In this document: positions 62,616-64,000 of the stretch, in pieces
How positions within the stretch are numbered: the stretch's first letter is position 1
Layout: each line of letters opens with the position of its first letter
Source: Roseiarcus sp963783175
Lineage (GTDB): Bacteria > Pseudomonadota > Alphaproteobacteria > Rhizobiales > Beijerinckiaceae
Direction: 5' to 3'
DNA: 64,000 bases
Assembly (NCBI GenBank): GCA_963783175.1
Contig: CAWANG010000036.1
Location: 62,001 to 126,000 of the forward strand
Position numbers and translations under genes: made by a program
Notes under the pieces: model-generated
The model's input: only the letters and a program-made list of their open reading frames with translations
Database searches by the model: none
Told to the model about the DNA's origin: nothing

Positions 62616-64000
62616 ATGTTCGGTCTGCCGCTCGCCTTCGCCGCTCCCGCCGTCCTGGCGGCGCTCGTGGGTCTCGTTGCGCTTTATTTCCTACTGCGCG
62701 TCACGCCGCCCAGCCCCCATCGAGCCATATTCCCGCCGCTGAGATTGCTTGTCGGGCTCGATCCGACCGAGACGACGCCGGCGCGCACGCCGTGGCCGAT
62801 CCTGGCGCTGCGCCTCGCCATCGGCGCGCTCATCATTCTCGCCATGGCGGAGCCGCTGTGGAACAGTTTCGCCGCGCTATCCGGGTCGGGGCCGCTCCTA
62901 GTTCTGATCGACGACGGGTTTGCGGCGGCGCCGGCATGGGACAAACAAATCGACTTCGCGCGGGAACGAGCGGCGGCCGCGGCGCGGAGCGGTCGAATCG
63001 TGGCGATCCACCCCCTGTCGCAGGGCGGAAAGGACATCGCGCCCCTCGACAGAGCCGGCATCGAAGGCCAGTTGCGCTCGCTCTTGCCGGTTCCTTACGC
63101 GCCGGACCGCACGGCGGCGTTGCCGGCGATCGAGCGCTTTCTTGCCCGTGAGCCGAAGACCGACATTCTGTGGATCGCCGACGGGGTCGAGATTGGCGGA
63201 GCCAGCGCCTTCTCGGTCAAACTCGCGTCCATTGCCCGTTCGATCGAAGTAGTGACCGACAGCCGGGGCACGCTCGCGCTTGCCGGCTCCGACAATGAAG
63301 CGGGCGCGCTGACCGCGCGGGTCACGCGCTCCGACGCGAGCGCTCCCGGGACCGGTTCGGTGAGGGCGCTCGACGTCCAGGGGCGGGAAGTCGGCAGGGC
63401 TCCCTTCGACTTCGGCGCCAATATGACAGTCGACGCCCATTTCGATCTACCGGTCGAATTACGCAATGACGTCACGCAAGTCGTCATCGATGGCGAGCGC
63501 TCGGCGGGCGCGACCTGGCTCATCGACGAGCGTTCGCGCCGGCGACGCGTCGCCATCGCCTCGGGCGCGAGCGCCGACGTTGCCCAGCCGCTGCTGGCGC
63601 CGAGCTACTACCTTAGACGCGCGTTGCAGCCGTTCGCCGACATCAGCGAGTGGCATGACTCCTCGAGCGACCCGATCGTGTCGCTGCTCGACGAAATGCC
63701 TTCGGTCCTGGTTCTTGCCGATATGAGCGTGGCGCCGGGACCGGAGCTCGATGCGATCACTCAATTTCTGGACAGCGGCGGCGTGCTATTGCGTTTCGCC
63801 GGCACCCGGCTCGCAGCCGGCGACGACACGTTGACTCCGACCGCGCTTCGCCGCGGCGGACGCCTGCTCGGCGGCGCTTTGTCGTGGGAAACGCCCAAGC
63901 ATATCGCGCCGTTCGAGGCGGGCAGCCCATTCTTCGGCCTTGCCGCGCCGGACGAAGTCACCGTTTCGCGCCAAGTGCTCGCCGAGCCGGAGACCGGACT
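62616..64000 (+). CDS. DUF4159 domain protein with N-terminal BatA-type membrane region, 3' truncated
   Basis: The frame is open to the window end (461 codons). It begins MFGLPLAFAAPAVLAALVGL with two N-terminal membrane segments, the second being LALRLAIGALIILAMAEPL, and RVTPPSPHRAIFPPLRLLVG, as in BatA proteins. A vWA-like region LLVLIDDGFAAAPAWDKQID and a glutamine-amidotransferase-like region (ALDAITQFLDSGGVLLRF-type, here ELDAITQFLDSGGVLLRFA) follow. The DUF4159 domain lies beyond the window. Confidence 0.82.
   Translation, partial: MFGLPLAFAAPAVLAALVGLVALYFLLRVTPPSPHRAIFPPLRLLVGLDPTETTPARTPWPILALRLAIGALIILAMAEPLWNSFAALSGSGPLLVLIDDGFAAAPAWDKQIDFARERAAAAARSGRIVAIHPLSQGGKDIAPLDRAGIEGQLRSLLPVPYAPDRTAALPAIERFLAREPKTDILWIADGVEIGGASAFSVKLASIARSIEVVTDSRGTLALAGSDNEAGALTARVTRSDASAPGTGSVRALDVQGREVGRAPFDFGANMTVDAHFDLPVELRNDVTQVVIDGERSAGATWLIDERSRRRRVAIASGASADVAQPLLAPSYYLRRALQPFADISEWHDSSSDPIVSLLDEMPSVLVLADMSVAPGPELDAITQFLDSGGVLLRFAGTRLAAGDDTLTPTALRRGGRLLGGALSWETPKHIAPFEAGSPFFGLAAPDEVTVSRQVLAEPETG

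Overview
The window is GC-rich, gene-dense DNA from an alphaproteobacterium, most likely of the order Hyphomicrobiales (Rhizobiales). The evidence is the division/envelope block murC-murB-ftsQ-ftsA-ftsZ-lpxC-bamD-recN, the block murA-DUF2948-hisD-UPF0262, two tandem TTAA-N7-TTAA (CtrA-type) boxes before ftsQ, alphaproteobacterial families (DUF1344, DUF2852, DUF6111, BtaA/BtaB), and 6S RNA placed directly before the 5-formyl-THF cyclo-ligase gene. I cannot fix the family or genus.

Layout. 0-16.3 kb: peptidoglycan precursor synthesis (MurC, MurB, MurA), the divisome (FtsQ, FtsA, FtsZ), lipid A (LpxC), outer-membrane assembly (BamD), repair (RecN) and histidine synthesis (HisD). 16.4-26.4 kb: an accessory stretch with a methyltransferase whose start lies in a dispersed repeat, a fatty-acid desaturase, secreted proteins, a DMT permease, tRNA-Thr(GGT), a dienelactone hydrolase, a Tat-targeted PCMT homologue and a DUF4105 protein. 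26.4-43 kb: a divergent catabolic locus. The minus strand has a five-gene branched-chain-amino-acid-type ABC transporter and a DUF1932 dehydrogenase. The plus strand encodes a shikimate-type MHS permease, a shikimate dehydrogenase-like enzyme, 3-dehydroshikimate dehydratase (two-domain QuiC type) and the protocatechuate 4,5-cleavage enzymes LigA, LigB, LigC, LigI, LigJ and LigK. Together these would take shikimate-type compounds through protocatechuate to pyruvate and oxaloacetate; the LigU/GalD tautomerase is not seen.

43-52.3 kb: aspartate aminotransferase, an Xre-RES toxin-antitoxin pair, the betaine-lipid genes btaA-btaB, DUF445, a two-component pair, a CHRD protein and a cytochrome b561. 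52.4-64 kb: 6S RNA-fau-ymdB-gph, a TetR regulator with matching operators at its own start and before a DUF2852 gene, a DyP peroxidase, the cca-DUF6111-nudix-DUF1285 cluster, and the start of a MoxR-DUF58-DUF4159 operon that runs off the window.

Two features run across the window. First, a dispersed repeat occurs three times (about 16.4, 23.0 and 57.6 kb). It has a conserved TTTGCGATAATC box, a conserved NPL-coding box and a tail related to 21-bp tandem units; I do not recognise a named family. Second, eight genes carry twelve single-base frameshifts in otherwise well-preserved reading frames, four of them in one histidine kinase. In each case the gene length becomes a multiple of three once the inferred indels are corrected. 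This means either consensus errors or recent gene decay, and the sequence alone cannot decide.
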